Made by a program: the position numbers and the translations under genes
Origin: Endomicrobium sp.
GTDB taxonomy: Bacteria; Elusimicrobiota; Endomicrobiia; Endomicrobiales; Endomicrobiaceae
Reading direction: 5' to 3'
Assembly: GCA_031264105.1 (NCBI GenBank)
Contig: JAISEM010000031.1
Span: 1-57,239, forward strand
Length of the DNA: 57,239 nucleotides
Part shown: positions 33,732-43,467 of the stretch, in pieces
How the letters are laid out: the number at the start of each line of letters is the position of its first letter
Numbering within the stretch: the first letter of the stretch is position 1
The notes under the pieces: generated by a model
The model's database searches: none
The model's input: only the letters and a program-made list of their open reading frames with translations
Told to the model about the DNA's origin: nothing

Positions 33732-35024
33732 TTAGGCACTAAAGCGATTTTTATTTAACATATCTGCTAAACTTTTTGCATCTTGCATGTTTTTTTCAAT
33801 AAAAGAATATTCCCAAGCTCCGTATCTGCCTATTGAAAAAATACCGCATTCTTTTAAAAACTCTTTTATAATTTGAAGAGATTTTTCTCTTCTATCGTCA
33901 AAAATCACGTAAGCATAAGGCATATCTATAATATTTAGAGCTGCTATTTTATCGGTTTTTCTTATAAATCCAAGATTTCTAAAATCGTCTACTAAATTCT
34001 CAATACTTTTATATCTTTTATTGAATGAAGAGAATTCGACATAAAAGCTATAACTTCCCTTTGGTACATTTAAATTATTCACATTTGAATAAACGCCCGC
34101 TCTATAAAAAGGAATTTGAGACTCCGGGAAATATATCCAATGTTTGTTTTTGAGCTTTTTTGGAACACCTTTTTCTGATTTAACGCCAATATTAACACAC
34201 CTAACGGAATTTGATAATAAATTTTCCACCGCTTTTTTAACATTTGGCGCAACATTTGTTATTTGCTTTATAAGCTCCGGTAGCGCCTGAGTTGAAACGA
34301 TTTTATTGTATCTGTAGATTTTTCCAGAAGAACAGAAAGCAATTTTATTTTGCACGTCTATCTTTTGTACTCTAGAATTTAAATTAACTTTTACTTTTTT
34401 TGTAAGACCGTCTATTAATGCTCCACAGCCGTTAACTTTAGGATAGTAAAATACGCTATTGTAGCCGTATTTCTTTTTATTTTTTGAGTATGCAGTCTCC
34501 ACTATTGCGTCTGCAGAAGGCTTTGGAACAAATTCGCCTGTCCACTCTGCAGTCATTTTGTTTAAATCATAACTCCATAATTTATGATTATACGGCTTCA
34601 TAAAATATTTTGTTATCCCAGCGCCAAACATTGCTTCCGACCAACGTAGAAAAGGCATTGATGTTGAAATTTTAATATCTTTTCTTTTTAATATACCGTC
34701 AATACATTCTTTTTTTGTTTTATCATCAAGATAATAAAGGTTTGCTTGAAAAGGATATGGAATAAATTTATTTTTTGCATATATTGACGCATTTCTTTCT
34801 ACTTTTAAAAGCCCTCCAGTCAACTTTTCTGTTATCTTTATTTCTTTATCTTTAACATGTATAAAATGTCCGGAACAATCAAAGACAAAGCCATTTTCAT
34901 GGAATGAAGCACAAAGTCCACCTGCATAAGATTTAGCTTCTAAAACTTCATACGGCTTTTTCAAAGAATACGCAGTTGTTAACCCGCTTATTCCAGCGCC
35001 GATTATTAATATCTTTTCTTTCAT
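33732..35024 (-). CDS. FAD-dependent oxidoreductase of the protoporphyrinogen-oxidase/UDP-galactopyranose-mutase type
   Basis: A 430-residue flavoprotein with the dinucleotide-binding motif KILIIGAGISGLTTAYSL at the N-terminus and GGLCASFHENGFVFDCSGHF (about residues 35-54). These are typical of amine-oxidase-like enzymes annotated in polysaccharide clusters. FMKPYNHKLWSYDLNKM is characteristic of that subgroup. It follows a WecA-like transferase gene directly, so it probably acts on a nucleotide- or lipid-linked sugar rather than in haem synthesis. Exact substrate unknown. Confidence 0.75.
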   Translation of the reverse strand: MKEKILIIGAGISGLTTAYSLKKPYEVLEAKSYAGGLCASFHENGFVFDCSGHFIHVKDKEIKITEKLTGGLLKVERNASIYAKNKFIPYPFQANLYYLDDKTKKECIDGILKRKDIKISTSMPFLRWSEAMFGAGITKYFMKPYNHKLWSYDLNKMTAEWTGEFVPKPSADAIVETAYSKNKKKYGYNSVFYYPKVNGCGALIDGLTKKVKVNLNSRVQKIDVQNKIAFCSSGKIYRYNKIVSTQALPELIKQITNVAPNVKKAVENLLSNSVRCVNIGVKSEKGVPKKLKNKHWIYFPESQIPFYRAGVYSNVNNLNVPKGSYSFYVEFSSFNKRYKSIENLVDDFRNLGFIRKTDKIAALNIIDMPYAYVIFDDRREKSLQIIKEFLKECGIFSIGRYGAWEYSFIEKNMQDAKSLADMLNKNRFSA

Positions 35025-36056
35025 TTAATCTACCTTTACGGAAGTAAGAGCGATACTTAAAACCCACATACCAACAATCAAAGAAATAAAAAGTATCAAC
35101 GAACATCCTGGCGTTAATGTTGTAACTAAATAAGCGCACGCAGAAAAAAATATACTTGCGACATAAGTTATAACTAAGATTTTCTTTCTTGAAAAACCCA
35201 TTTTTTCAAGACGTAAAGCATAATGATCTTTGCTCCCTAAAAACGGCGATTTTCCTTTATGCATCCTACAAACGCTAACTAGAGTAGTCTCATATATAGG
35301 AATAGCAAGTATAAATAATGGAGCAAAAATGCCAAAGTTATTTATACTTGAATAAGATGTCCCCATAGCAAGACTTGCCATTACAAAACCAACAAACAAA
35401 CTCCCGGCATCACCCATAAATATTTTTTTTGATTTAGAAAGATTAAAAGGTAAAAAGCCGAGAATTGCTCCGGCTAAAGCTATTGAACAAAAGTTGATAT
35501 AAAACATTTTAGTGGGAATAGAAATAAAGAAAAAAGCAAATGCTGCAATAACTGCGATACCGCTTGAGAGTCCGTCCATTATATCTATTATATTAAAGGC
35601 ATTTATTACGCCGACTATCCATATAATGCTTACAAGGCAAGACAGCCAATATATAGAAATAAAGTCTATCCTTATACCAAAGCAAAATACAACGATAGAA
35701 GCCGCAAGAAATTGAATTAAAAGTTTTGATTTAAAACCAAGTCCTTTTAACTTTACGTCATCAATTAAACCAAGTAGACACAATATTAGAGATCCGTATA
35801 TTATTCCTCTTAAGTTCCTTAAGGTTAAATTTGGGAAAGATGTTATGCTTCTTATTAAAAATAACGATAAGAGCCAAGAAGAAATAATAGCAAGACCACC
35901 AAAATAAGGGGCGCTAATTTTATGAGTTTTTATATTTGAAGAAGGATTATCAAAAACATTAAGCTTAATTGCAAAAAATCTAAAAATAGGAACTAAAAAA
36001 AATGAAGCTATCAAAGCCGAAATAAAAGCAAACAAATAGAGTAAGCTTTCGTTCAT
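35025..36056 (-). CDS. Undecaprenyl-phosphate sugar-1-phosphate transferase (WecA/TagO/MraY family)
   Basis: A 343-residue polytopic membrane enzyme that transfers a sugar-1-phosphate from a UDP-sugar to undecaprenyl phosphate. ATG 36056 is chosen because GAGGG lies about 8 bases upstream. Conserved acidic motifs are visible: CLLGLIDDVKLKG, INAFNIIDIMDGLSSG and KIFMGDAGSLFVGF. The histidine region near GSKDHYALRLEKMG is also present. About ten membrane segments. It matches WecA/TagO better than MraY and would start O-antigen or teichoic-type polymer synthesis with the surrounding genes. Confidence 0.85.
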   Translation of the reverse strand: MNESLLYLFAFISALIASFFLVPIFRFFAIKLNVFDNPSSNIKTHKISAPYFGGLAIISSWLLSLFLIRSITSFPNLTLRNLRGIIYGSLILCLLGLIDDVKLKGLGFKSKLLIQFLAASIVVFCFGIRIDFISIYWLSCLVSIIWIVGVINAFNIIDIMDGLSSGIAVIAAFAFFFISIPTKMFYINFCSIALAGAILGFLPFNLSKSKKIFMGDAGSLFVGFVMASLAMGTSYSSINNFGIFAPLFILAIPIYETTLVSVCRMHKGKSPFLGSKDHYALRLEKMGFSRKKILVITYVASIFFSACAYLVTTLTPGCSLILFISLIVGMWVLSIALTSVKVD

Positions 36057-36117
36057 TATTTTTCCCTCGTTCTCATGAATTTTCAACGATATTAAACACG
36101 GCCGCACAAAATAAATT

Positions 36118-37128
36118 TTATTTTAGTATAGAGCTAAATTGATTGGATTTATCTTTAGCAAATTTAAATAAATCAGAGAAAGAAAGCTTTGTTTTTATAA
36201 TACAAATCATTCCTAATGAAAATATAACAACGAGTTGTAAAAAATGGCAAATTGCTGTGCATATAAAAGCTGAATCCTTATCTACAGATAAAATTGATAA
36301 AGCCATAATGCCCATTAATTCAAATACGCCAAAATACCCTGGAGCAGTAGGGATTATACTTCCCATGCCTATTACTATAACTGTGAATATACCGCCAAGA
36401 ATTGAAATGCGTATCCCACATGCATAAGCTACAATCGCAATAAATAGTGATTCTGTTACCCATAAAATTCCTGAAAGAATAAAAGTTTTTATTAAAACAG
36501 AAGGAGTTTTTAAAACAATAAGTCCACTTGTAAACTTATCTAAAAATTTTGTTATCAAAGATTTAAGAGATGACGCCACAGGAACTTTTGATAATACTTT
36601 AAAAGCATTATCTTTATGAATCAAAATAATATAAAGCGCTAATAAGCAAATGAAGAAAATAACGGTTAATATATAAAAAGATCTCTTTATATATTCAGGA
36701 AAATACATAACCATAACTGTTAAAAAGAAAAACGAAACAAACATTATCACATCAAACAAACGCTCAATAATAATCGTAGCCAGAACACTGCTGCGAGACA
36801 TTTCCAAGCGCTCTCCTGTCACCTTAGCTCTTATCAATTCGCCAAGCCTTAAAGGAATTATGTTATTTGCAAAAAAACCAAGCATCGTATAAGGGAAATT
36901 ATCAAAAACTTTGGTTTTTTTTAGAGGAAGAAGAATATAGTAATATCTTATGCCTCTTAAGATATAAGTAAAACAATAAACTAAAATTGCTGGAATTAAA
37001 ATAAGATAGTTGACGCTAGCGATAACTTCCAAAGACTTTTTAATATCTATTTGGCGTAAAGTCAACAAAATAAGAATAACGCTTATACATATACCTGCCA
37101 ATATTTTAAAAAAATGTTTCTTGAGCAT
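36118..37128 (-). CDS. Flippase-like integral membrane protein (UPF0104/lysylphosphatidylglycerol synthase TM domain)
   Basis: A 336-residue protein with about eight hydrophobic segments. The motif NNIIPLRLGELIRAKVTGER (about residues 93-112) and the late TAPGYFGVFELMGI are signatures of the YbhN/AglD/UPF0104 family. Members are implicated in lipid or lipid-linked sugar transport and are frequent in polysaccharide clusters, as here. Intact. Confidence 0.8.
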   Translation of the reverse strand: MLKKHFFKILAGICISVILILLTLRQIDIKKSLEVIASVNYLILIPAILVYCFTYILRGIRYYYILLPLKKTKVFDNFPYTMLGFFANNIIPLRLGELIRAKVTGERLEMSRSSVLATIIIERLFDVIMFVSFFFLTVMVMYFPEYIKRSFYILTVIFFICLLALYIILIHKDNAFKVLSKVPVASSLKSLITKFLDKFTSGLIVLKTPSVLIKTFILSGILWVTESLFIAIVAYACGIRISILGGIFTVIVIGMGSIIPTAPGYFGVFELMGIMALSILSVDKDSAFICTAICHFLQLVVIFSLGMICIIKTKLSFSDLFKFAKDKSNQFSSILK

Positions 37129-37147
37129 CTATTTTAATCTCCTAAAT

Positions 37148-38498
37148 TTACGTAAGCATAGTTTTACAAGCTTCTTGGTACAAGGGATTAAAAGGATCTT
37201 TTTCAATAGCTAACATTATGTTTTTTGACGCTTTCTCATTACTTTTTTCAAAATGATATAACCATGCGAGTTGATAATAATATTTACCATTATTTTTAGA
37301 AAGATTTAAAGCATAATTTGCCCAACTTATAGATTTTTTAAAAAAAAATTTATTTTCTTTTTTTCGATATAAAGCAAAATAAACATCGCTAAGTCTACCA
37401 GAATATTCAGGATTTAAATAATCGATACTTAAAGACTTAATAAAACTATCTTTTGCTTCTATAAAATGTCTGCCTGCAAAAAAATGACAATCCTTTTTTA
37501 TATTTCTGGTGCGCATACAGAGGCGCCCCTGAAGCTAAAATCAATGGCACACATAAAGCTGCTAAAATATAAGCCGTTCAATCTTTTATTTCTTTTCTGT
37601 GTCAAATATCCCGGTAAGGGAAAAGAAAGAAGAAAGAAAAACAACAGCGTATTTGTAGAAACAAAAGAACTTGAGTTAAAAGAATTATAAATCAGAAAAG
37701 AAATGACACAAATCAAAACGAACAAATATATGTTTCTCTCTTTTTTTTAACTTTATCTCTTTTGCTATAGACAATAAGAAAACGGCTAAAATGGCTAAAA
37801 AGAACAGCAATCCGAATACACCATTTTCAGCTAAAACTTGCAAGAAAATATTGTCGCAATATAGGACATCAACATTTTCAAAAATTCCGTAAGAAAGAGA
37901 TATAGATTTGTAATTATTAAAACCAACGCCAAGCAAGAAATTATCTTTTATTACATATAATGCTGTTTTCCAAACAAACAGTTTATCTAAAAAGTAAGAA
38001 CTCTTACTAAGAAAATAGAATGAACCAACGCCCATCATTGTAAAAAGAACTGCAACTTTCCTCATATCCAGCTAAACCTGAGATATAAGAATAGTTTGGC
38101 GAGAAAAAAATAGATGCAAAAATATAAATAGTAAGCCAAAGAGCTATAACTATCTGTATAATTAATACTTTTTTTCTTTCTTCGACAATCAAAAAACCAT
38201 TTAGTAAATATATGCCGCATGCTGAAAAAAGCAAAAACATTTCATTTCTTATATTATACTTAAAATCCGCAAAAAAATAAGAAATTACGATTATTAAAAT
38301 GAATAAGGAAAATGGAAGTAAATAATTTTTTAAGCTAACTTTAAAATTATTGAAACAAAATATAGAAGTTATCGCAATAACGATAAAGGAAGCAGCGTTT
38401 ATACCCAAAGAATCTGAAAAACGAGAAAAAGCTGAAAATATAAAAACTATGGAAAACAAGACTGTCAGAAAGTAAAAGCTCTCCCGAGTCGAGTACAT
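37148..38498 (-). pseudogene. O-antigen ligase/polymerase-like protein with C-terminal TPR, broken by frameshifts
   Basis: ATG 38498 follows AGGAG by about 7 bases. The first frame gives several membrane helices (IVFIFSAFSRFSDSLGINAA onward) and stops near 38007. The next piece (38065-37685) has the ligase signature WKTALYVIKDNFLLGVGFNN and QVLAENGVFGLLFFLAIL. A third frame gives further helices. A fourth (37516-37148) gives a TPR-like tail (YYYQLAWLYHFEKSNEKASK). Compared with intact WaaL/Wzy proteins, a central stretch of about 100-150 residues is missing. At least three frameshifts plus a deletion; almost certainly dead. It suggests loss of polymer ligation in this lineage. Confidence 0.8.
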
Positions 38499-38500
38499 TT

Positions 38501-39160
38501 TTAAACTCCTAAAATTTTTGTTTCCCATGTAAAAAATTCAGTAAATAGCTGCACTGGGCGAGGAATAAATATAATGACAAAAGATGCCAGCGATAAAAAT
38601 GGCCCAAATGGAATATATGTTTCCCTTATATTACGTTTATTAAATAAAATAAAGATAAGGCCATGTATGCTCCCTAACACTGCAGCTATAAAAATTGCAA
38701 GCAATACTTTTTCCGCGCCAATAAAAGCCCCTACTCCAACCATCAGCTTTATATCTCCGCCGCCCATAACTTCTTTTTTATAAAAAAATTGTCCTATTAT
38801 GCCAATTAAAAATAAAACACCGCCTCCAGCGATAATACCGAAGATGGCATTAAGAAATCTAAAAAAATAACTTTCTCCTAATATGGGATTAAAAAAACTA
38901 AAAATTAAGCCCGTTCCAAATAAAAAAGGCGGAATAATTACTGGAATTATTCTATGAAAATAGTCAATAACAGAAGCTGAAATTAAAGAAAACGCAAAAA
39001 TGGAAAACATTAAAAATTGCAGCGAAAAAGAAAATTCATAGAAAAGAAATATTAAAGAAAAAGCAGAGATAAGTTTTACCAATAAACTTTTATGAACTAT
39101 ATTGCCAGCTTTAAAACCTATATAAAAAACAACTAAAATCTTAATATATAAAAAACTCAT
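38501..39160 (-). CDS. Prepilin peptidase, A24 family, lacking the N-terminal methylase region
   Basis: A 219-residue membrane aspartate protease. The two catalytic aspartates are in LISASVIDYFHRIIP (about residue 66) and EVMGGGDIKLMVGVGAFIG (about 138). Typical PilD/GspO proteins are about 250-290 residues, with a cytoplasmic methyltransferase segment carrying two CxxC pairs after the first helix. That segment is missing here. It lies 2 bases after a pseudopilin gene, its likely substrate. Cleavage without N-methylation is predicted. Confidence 0.83.
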   Translation of the reverse strand: MSFLYIKILVVFYIGFKAGNIVHKSLLVKLISAFSLIFLFYEFSFSLQFLMFSIFAFSLISASVIDYFHRIIPVIIPPFLFGTGLIFSFFNPILGESYFFRFLNAIFGIIAGGGVLFLIGIIGQFFYKKEVMGGGDIKLMVGVGAFIGAEKVLLAIFIAAVLGSIHGLIFILFNKRNIRETYIPFGPFLSLASFVIIFIPRPVQLFTEFFTWETKILGV

Positions 39161-39162
39161 TG

Positions 39163-39579
39163 TTATAATTTACTCCAGCCACCCTGCGAACAATTTATCC
39201 AAATTTGTCCTTTTGTTCGTCCACTGGAATCAGGAGTATCATCAACTTTATATGCCCATCCGCCAGAATCTGTATTCTTGTCAAGATTGGTTGTTGTTAT
39301 ATAGTTTGATTTTTTATGATTATGATGAGAAATATAAGCATATGGGATTTTTTCTATATATCCCTTCTCTACAAGATCTTTAGCAATATTAGTACCGGGA
39401 TATTTTCCATTATTATCAGCATAGTATACAGCAATAGCGCTTCTTAGAGAAGAAAGTCCTTTTTTTGTAGCAATCCCTTTAGACTGTTCTAAAACGCGAA
39501 AACATTTAGGAAGAGTAAGAAAAGTAAGCAAAGCTAAAACTACAACAGCTCCCACTATTTCTATTTTGTTAATTTGCAT
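39163..39579 (-). CDS. Pseudopilin-like protein (GspG-type fold) with degenerate leader
   Basis: A 138-residue protein. The N-terminal helix NKIEIVGAVVVLALLTFLTL ends at proline and is followed by LRSAIAVYYADNNGKYPG, the block shared by type II secretion and type IV pilin-like proteins, and a tail with GGWAYKVDD as in GspG. The usual G-F-T-L-x-E processing site is absent: aligning by the glutamate leaves a leader of only two residues with Gln in place of Gly. It is either processed atypically or stays in the membrane uncleaved. The ATG follows AAGGCGA by 4-5 bases. Confidence 0.75.
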   Translation of the reverse strand: MQINKIEIVGAVVVLALLTFLTLPKCFRVLEQSKGIATKKGLSSLRSAIAVYYADNNGKYPGTNIAKDLVEKGYIEKIPYAYISHHNHKKSNYITTTNLDKNTDSGGWAYKVDDTPDSSGRTKGQIWINCSQGGWSKL

Positions 39580-39587
39580 AGTCGCCT

Positions 39588-40082
39588 TTATCTATTTCCA
39601 AATCGCTTTTTCAATTCCAATTCAACACATTTAGGAACAAAATCTCTTGTACTTCCGCCAAGCATAGCAATTTCTTTAACCATACTTGAAGAAAGGAAAG
39701 TATAAGATTGATCTGGCGTAAGGAATATAGTCTCAATTTTTTTATTTAGCTTTCTGTTCATTAAAGCCATTTGGAATTCATATTCAAAATCAGAAAGAGC
39801 TCTTAAGCCTCTTATCAATACAAAAGAATTTATTTTCTCAAGATAATCTGCCAAAAGACCTGAAAAAGATAAAACCTCTACACTTTCTAAATTCTCTGTA
39901 GATTTCTTCAATAAGTCAATTCTTTCTTGCAACGTAAATATATGTCTTTTATTAACATTATCCGTTACAGCAACTATTATATTTGGAAACAATCGCGAAG
40001 CTCTTGTTATAATATCTAAATGTCCGTTTGTAGGAGGGTCAAAACTACCAGGGTAAACTGCTGAAAACTTTCTATTATTCAT
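39588..40082 (-). CDS. coaD: Phosphopantetheine adenylyltransferase
   Basis: A 164-residue nucleotidyltransferase making dephospho-CoA from 4'-phosphopantetheine and ATP. It shows the opening AVYPGSFDPPTNGHLDIITR with T/HxGH-type catalytic residues, RGLRALSDFEYEFQMALMNR (about 90-110) and the ISSS-like TFLSSSMVKEIA. Normal length, intact. It lies 8 bases ahead of the pseudopilin gene. Confidence 0.96.
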   Translation of the reverse strand: MNNRKFSAVYPGSFDPPTNGHLDIITRASRLFPNIIVAVTDNVNKRHIFTLQERIDLLKKSTENLESVEVLSFSGLLADYLEKINSFVLIRGLRALSDFEYEFQMALMNRKLNKKIETIFLTPDQSYTFLSSSMVKEIAMLGGSTRDFVPKCVELELKKRFGNR

Positions 40083-40198
40083 AGCAAATTTTATACCAAT
40101 TTTAAGTCTAATGTGTCAATTTGCGTCATTTCAAAATTAACTAAATGTATTAGGAATTCAAAGTTAAAAATGGACTGATAGAGTACTATTTATTAACG

Positions 40199-41533
40199 TC
40201 ACTTTTTATATTTTATATCACTATACAATACAAGTTTGTCTTTACCTTGTTTCTTATCTTCATAAAGTGCTTTATCAGAGCTTTCTATTAAAAGCATAGG
40301 ATCTGATATTTTTTTTGATGAAACACTAACTCCAATAGTCACAGTAACGCTAAAGCTCTCTTCATTTTCTTTAAAAACTAATGATTTTACAGCTTCTTTT
40401 ATCTTAAGTGCGGCAACTTCTACTTCTTTCTTATTAACGATAGGCATTAAGATTATAAATTCTTCCCCTCCATATCTGCCGACTAAATCTCCTGGTCTTA
40501 CAGAATCTGAAATTGTTTTAGCAATTGACGCAAGGACCAAATCGCCCGCTAAATGTCCGTATTTGTCATTAACGCTTTTGAAATGATCCAAATCTAACAT
40601 TAAAACATAAAAACCATAATCGTAACGCTTTCCTCTTTGAATTTCAAAATTCAATCTCTTGCAAAAAATAGCGTTTGCGCATTAGGCCTGTTAATCCGTC
40701 TCGTCTTGACCTATAAAGCATTATGTTAAAAAGAGTTATTCTTTTAAAACCCAAAGAAATCTGAGGAGCAAAAACCATGCCATCTTCAACGTATCTGTCA
40801 GCATACTGTTTATCAACTCCTATTATTAGACACCCCAAAATTTCGTCATCAATTTTTAAAAACCAATATACGATTTTACAATCTACAATATTATCATGCC
40901 TAGTAACACCATAACTTTTATCTTTGTTCAATAAACTCGGCAAATTAGAGATATCTTCATTTTGAAAAATACCTGAAGTTTTAAGACAAACCCATCCTGT
41001 CTGCGTTTTTTCAAAAAACGCCTGTCCTCTAGAACCAAGTTGACTATCAAAAAAACTCAAAACAACTTCTACATATTCATCTTTTGATATACTCGTATAT
41101 AACTTTTTCCACACACTGTAGAATCTTACTATTTTATCTATATTGTCTTCTTGCTTTTGCCTCTCATAAAAAGCTCTTCTATATTTAGAAAGCACTATTT
41201 GGTATTTTATTTTTAGTTTTCTGTTTCTTAAAAATAAACTCTTTTTCATATTCTTCGATTTTTTATAAAAATAGTACGGAATTGGAATCAAAGATAGAAA
41301 AATCAGACAGGCACTAAAAACAAAAAAAAGGTACTCCTTTACAAATGTAATAGCTATTATACAAGCTAATAAAGAAAAAAAATAGCTTTTTTATGCCAAT
41401 ATGAGCATAAAAGACCTGATAATGCCGCAAACGATGCCCAAATCATGATACCTGTTTCAGTATCTTTAACGATCCAAAATAAAAATACTAGAGCTGAAAT
41501 TATATATAATAATATTCTTATTTTTTTATTCAT
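40199..41533 (-). pseudogene. Membrane GAF-GGDEF diguanylate cyclase, two frameshifts
   Basis: ATG 41533 (overlapping the upstream gene end by 8 bases) starts two or three membrane helices (KIRILLYIISALVFLFWIV). The frame shifts near 41370, and a GAF-like region follows to about 40690. The frame shifts again at DGLTGLMRKRYFLQE/RLNFEIQRGKR near 40655, inside the start of the GGDEF domain. The remaining cyclase part carries LMLDLDHFKSVNDKYGHLAG and the active-site motif RYGGEEF. The C-terminal 151 residues could still be translated alone but lack the domain start. It was a c-di-GMP synthase; now probably inactive. Confidence 0.8.
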
Positions 41534-42899
41534 ATATATACTCTTCAACTCTATTTCTGCCTAAAATTTTTGCTTTATAAAGCGCCTTATCAGCATTTTT
41601 TAAAAATTCTTTTTCTGAAGCTTCTACTTTATCAGAAAGTGAGATAAAACCAATGCTTACAGTTATTTTTAAATGAACTGGCAACAAACTTTCAACAGGA
41701 ATAAAGAAATCTTCATGTTCTACTAATGCCCTTATCTTTTCTAGAATTTTTGAGGTTTCTTTAGAGGATGTATGTAGCATAATAAAGGCAAACTCTTCGC
41801 ATCCATATCTTGCTACAAAGTCAGATTCTCTAAAATTTAATCGCAAAATAAAAGCTATACGTCTAAGAACAAAATCGCCTGATTGATGTCCATATTTGTC
41901 GTTTACGTTTTTAAAATGGTCAATGTCAAGAATGCCTAAAGATAGAGGTATTTTATTGCTACGCGAACGACTTAGCTCTTTTCCTAATCTTTCTTTAAAG
42001 TAAGCATTTGTATAAAGACTTGTTAAACCATCGGCTATTGCCAGAGTTTGTAATTGCTTATAAAGATAAAAATTATTTAAAGCCGTAGCAATAACCCCTG
42101 AAATCATTGATAATCGCTGCAAATTTTCTTGTGAAAAGAAATTTTCTTTATAAGAATAACCTTCTAAAACTCCCCAAAATATCCCATTAAATTCAATTGG
42201 AACTGCAATAAGAGATGTCTTTTCAGAATTATAATTATTAAATCGTTTATCTTCTACAATATTTCTGACTATCAAAGGGACTGAGTTTTGTTTTATGTAA
42301 TAAGCAATTTTATCATCGTCACTATATTTTTTTAAGTTCCAAGCGCCTTTACCAAAGAATCTGAAAGCAATATCTTCCGATTTATAAACTATTTCTTTCT
42401 CGCTTAAAGAATCATGAAATGTTTGCAAAATATCGCCAATTTTTTAAATTTTTGATTTGCCCTGATAGATTGTTGCTTAAGGTGTTATTCTCAAGAATTA
42501 TGAATTCTTTTTCTGAAATTTTTCTAGATAAGTCTTCATATTTAGAAATAAATTTATTTCTAACATTAGCATATCTTTTTCTATAAAGTTCAAGAACTAC
42601 ATATACGCTAAATATAGCTAAACATTCAAACAACAAAGCACGAATTTCAGAATATCCGTCAATAAAAAAATAAAGACTCCAAAATCCCTATACTTATAGA
42701 AATAAATACCAGAATTGCGCTGAAAATACTTCCTGAAAAGTAGTAAAATATTATTATTGGAAAAGCTATAATAGGGAAATATATAACTGGATGCTTAAGT
42801 AGATTAACAGCCCAAAAAAATAAAAAAAATACCCGATGCAATGGGCACTAAAGAATCAAATATAATATCTATATTTTTACTTATTCTGTTTTTTGACAT
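41526..42899 (-). pseudogene. Second membrane GAF-GGDEF protein, frameshifted N-terminus, GCEEF active site
   Basis: ATG 42899 begins MSKNRISKNIDIIFDSLVPI and continues through membrane helices. It is broken at T-runs near 42820 and 42645 and again near 42420, after a coiled-coil linker. The last 300 residues are one open frame with a GAF domain (IVEDKRFNNYNSEKTSLIAV) and a GGDEF domain (LGILDIDHFKNVNDKYGHQS). The catalytic motif reads RYGCEEF: the second glycine is cysteine, which would impair cyclase activity. It and the next gene look like a tandem duplicate, both decaying. Confidence 0.75.
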
Positions 42900-42906
42900 A
42901 ATTAAA

Positions 42907-43467
42907 TTAATTTAACTTAAGAGAAGCATAATCTGTAATGAGTTTTTTTTCAACATTACTTTGCAAATCTTTATTTATAAACCTGAAGTTCTTTACCCAA
43001 ACATTATTTTTTAAGTTTGAAGGCCAAGCTACCCATAAACCGTTTTTGCCGCTTATAATGCGGCATTCAACTTCAATATCGTCATTAAAAATAACAGACG
43101 CAAAAGCTTTCAAATTTTTATTATTCTTTAGTATCGACATCTTGTTGATTTTAAAAGATGTCGAAAATTCTCCAATCAAAATCTTATTATTTAACAAAGA
43201 TTCCAGCAAATAATTTTTAAAATTTCTATTTAGAATTGAAAATTGCTTATAACTTTTATTTTTGCGTTCATATTTTGGAAATTCCAAACTATTGTTTGTA
43301 AAAAATATTTCTGAAATTTTAATATCATTGTTTAGAATAATTTCACAAAAGCCATCACTTTTATTTATTTTAGTGACCTTCATATCGGCAAACAATGTAG
43401 GTAAGAACAGCAGAAAAATTACAGAGACGAGAATCAGAAACCATATTCGCAAAGTAGGAGTTATCAT
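42907..43467 (-). CDS. Exported protein with two SpoVG-like domains
   Basis: A 186-residue protein. Residues about 6-27 are a Sec signal peptide or anchor (IWFLILVSVIFLLFLPTLFA). The C-terminal part reads LKAFASVIFNDDIEVECRII, then SGKNGLWVAWPSNLKNNVWV, closely following the SpoVG pattern (LKAFASITFDDxFVVxGxxI, then GKNGLFVxMPSRK). The first half (MKVTKINKSDGFCEIILNND onward, then SLEFPKYERKNKSYKQF) shows the same layout in weaker form, so it appears to be an internal duplicate. SpoVG proteins are normally cytoplasmic nucleic-acid-binding regulators. Its start overlaps the CpXC gene stop by one base. Confidence 0.72.
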   Translation of the reverse strand: MITPTLRIWFLILVSVIFLLFLPTLFADMKVTKINKSDGFCEIILNNDIKISEIFFTNNSLEFPKYERKNKSYKQFSILNRNFKNYLLESLLNNKILIGEFSTSFKINKMSILKNNKNLKAFASVIFNDDIEVECRIISGKNGLWVAWPSNLKNNVWVKNFRFINKDLQSNVEKKLITDYASLKLN

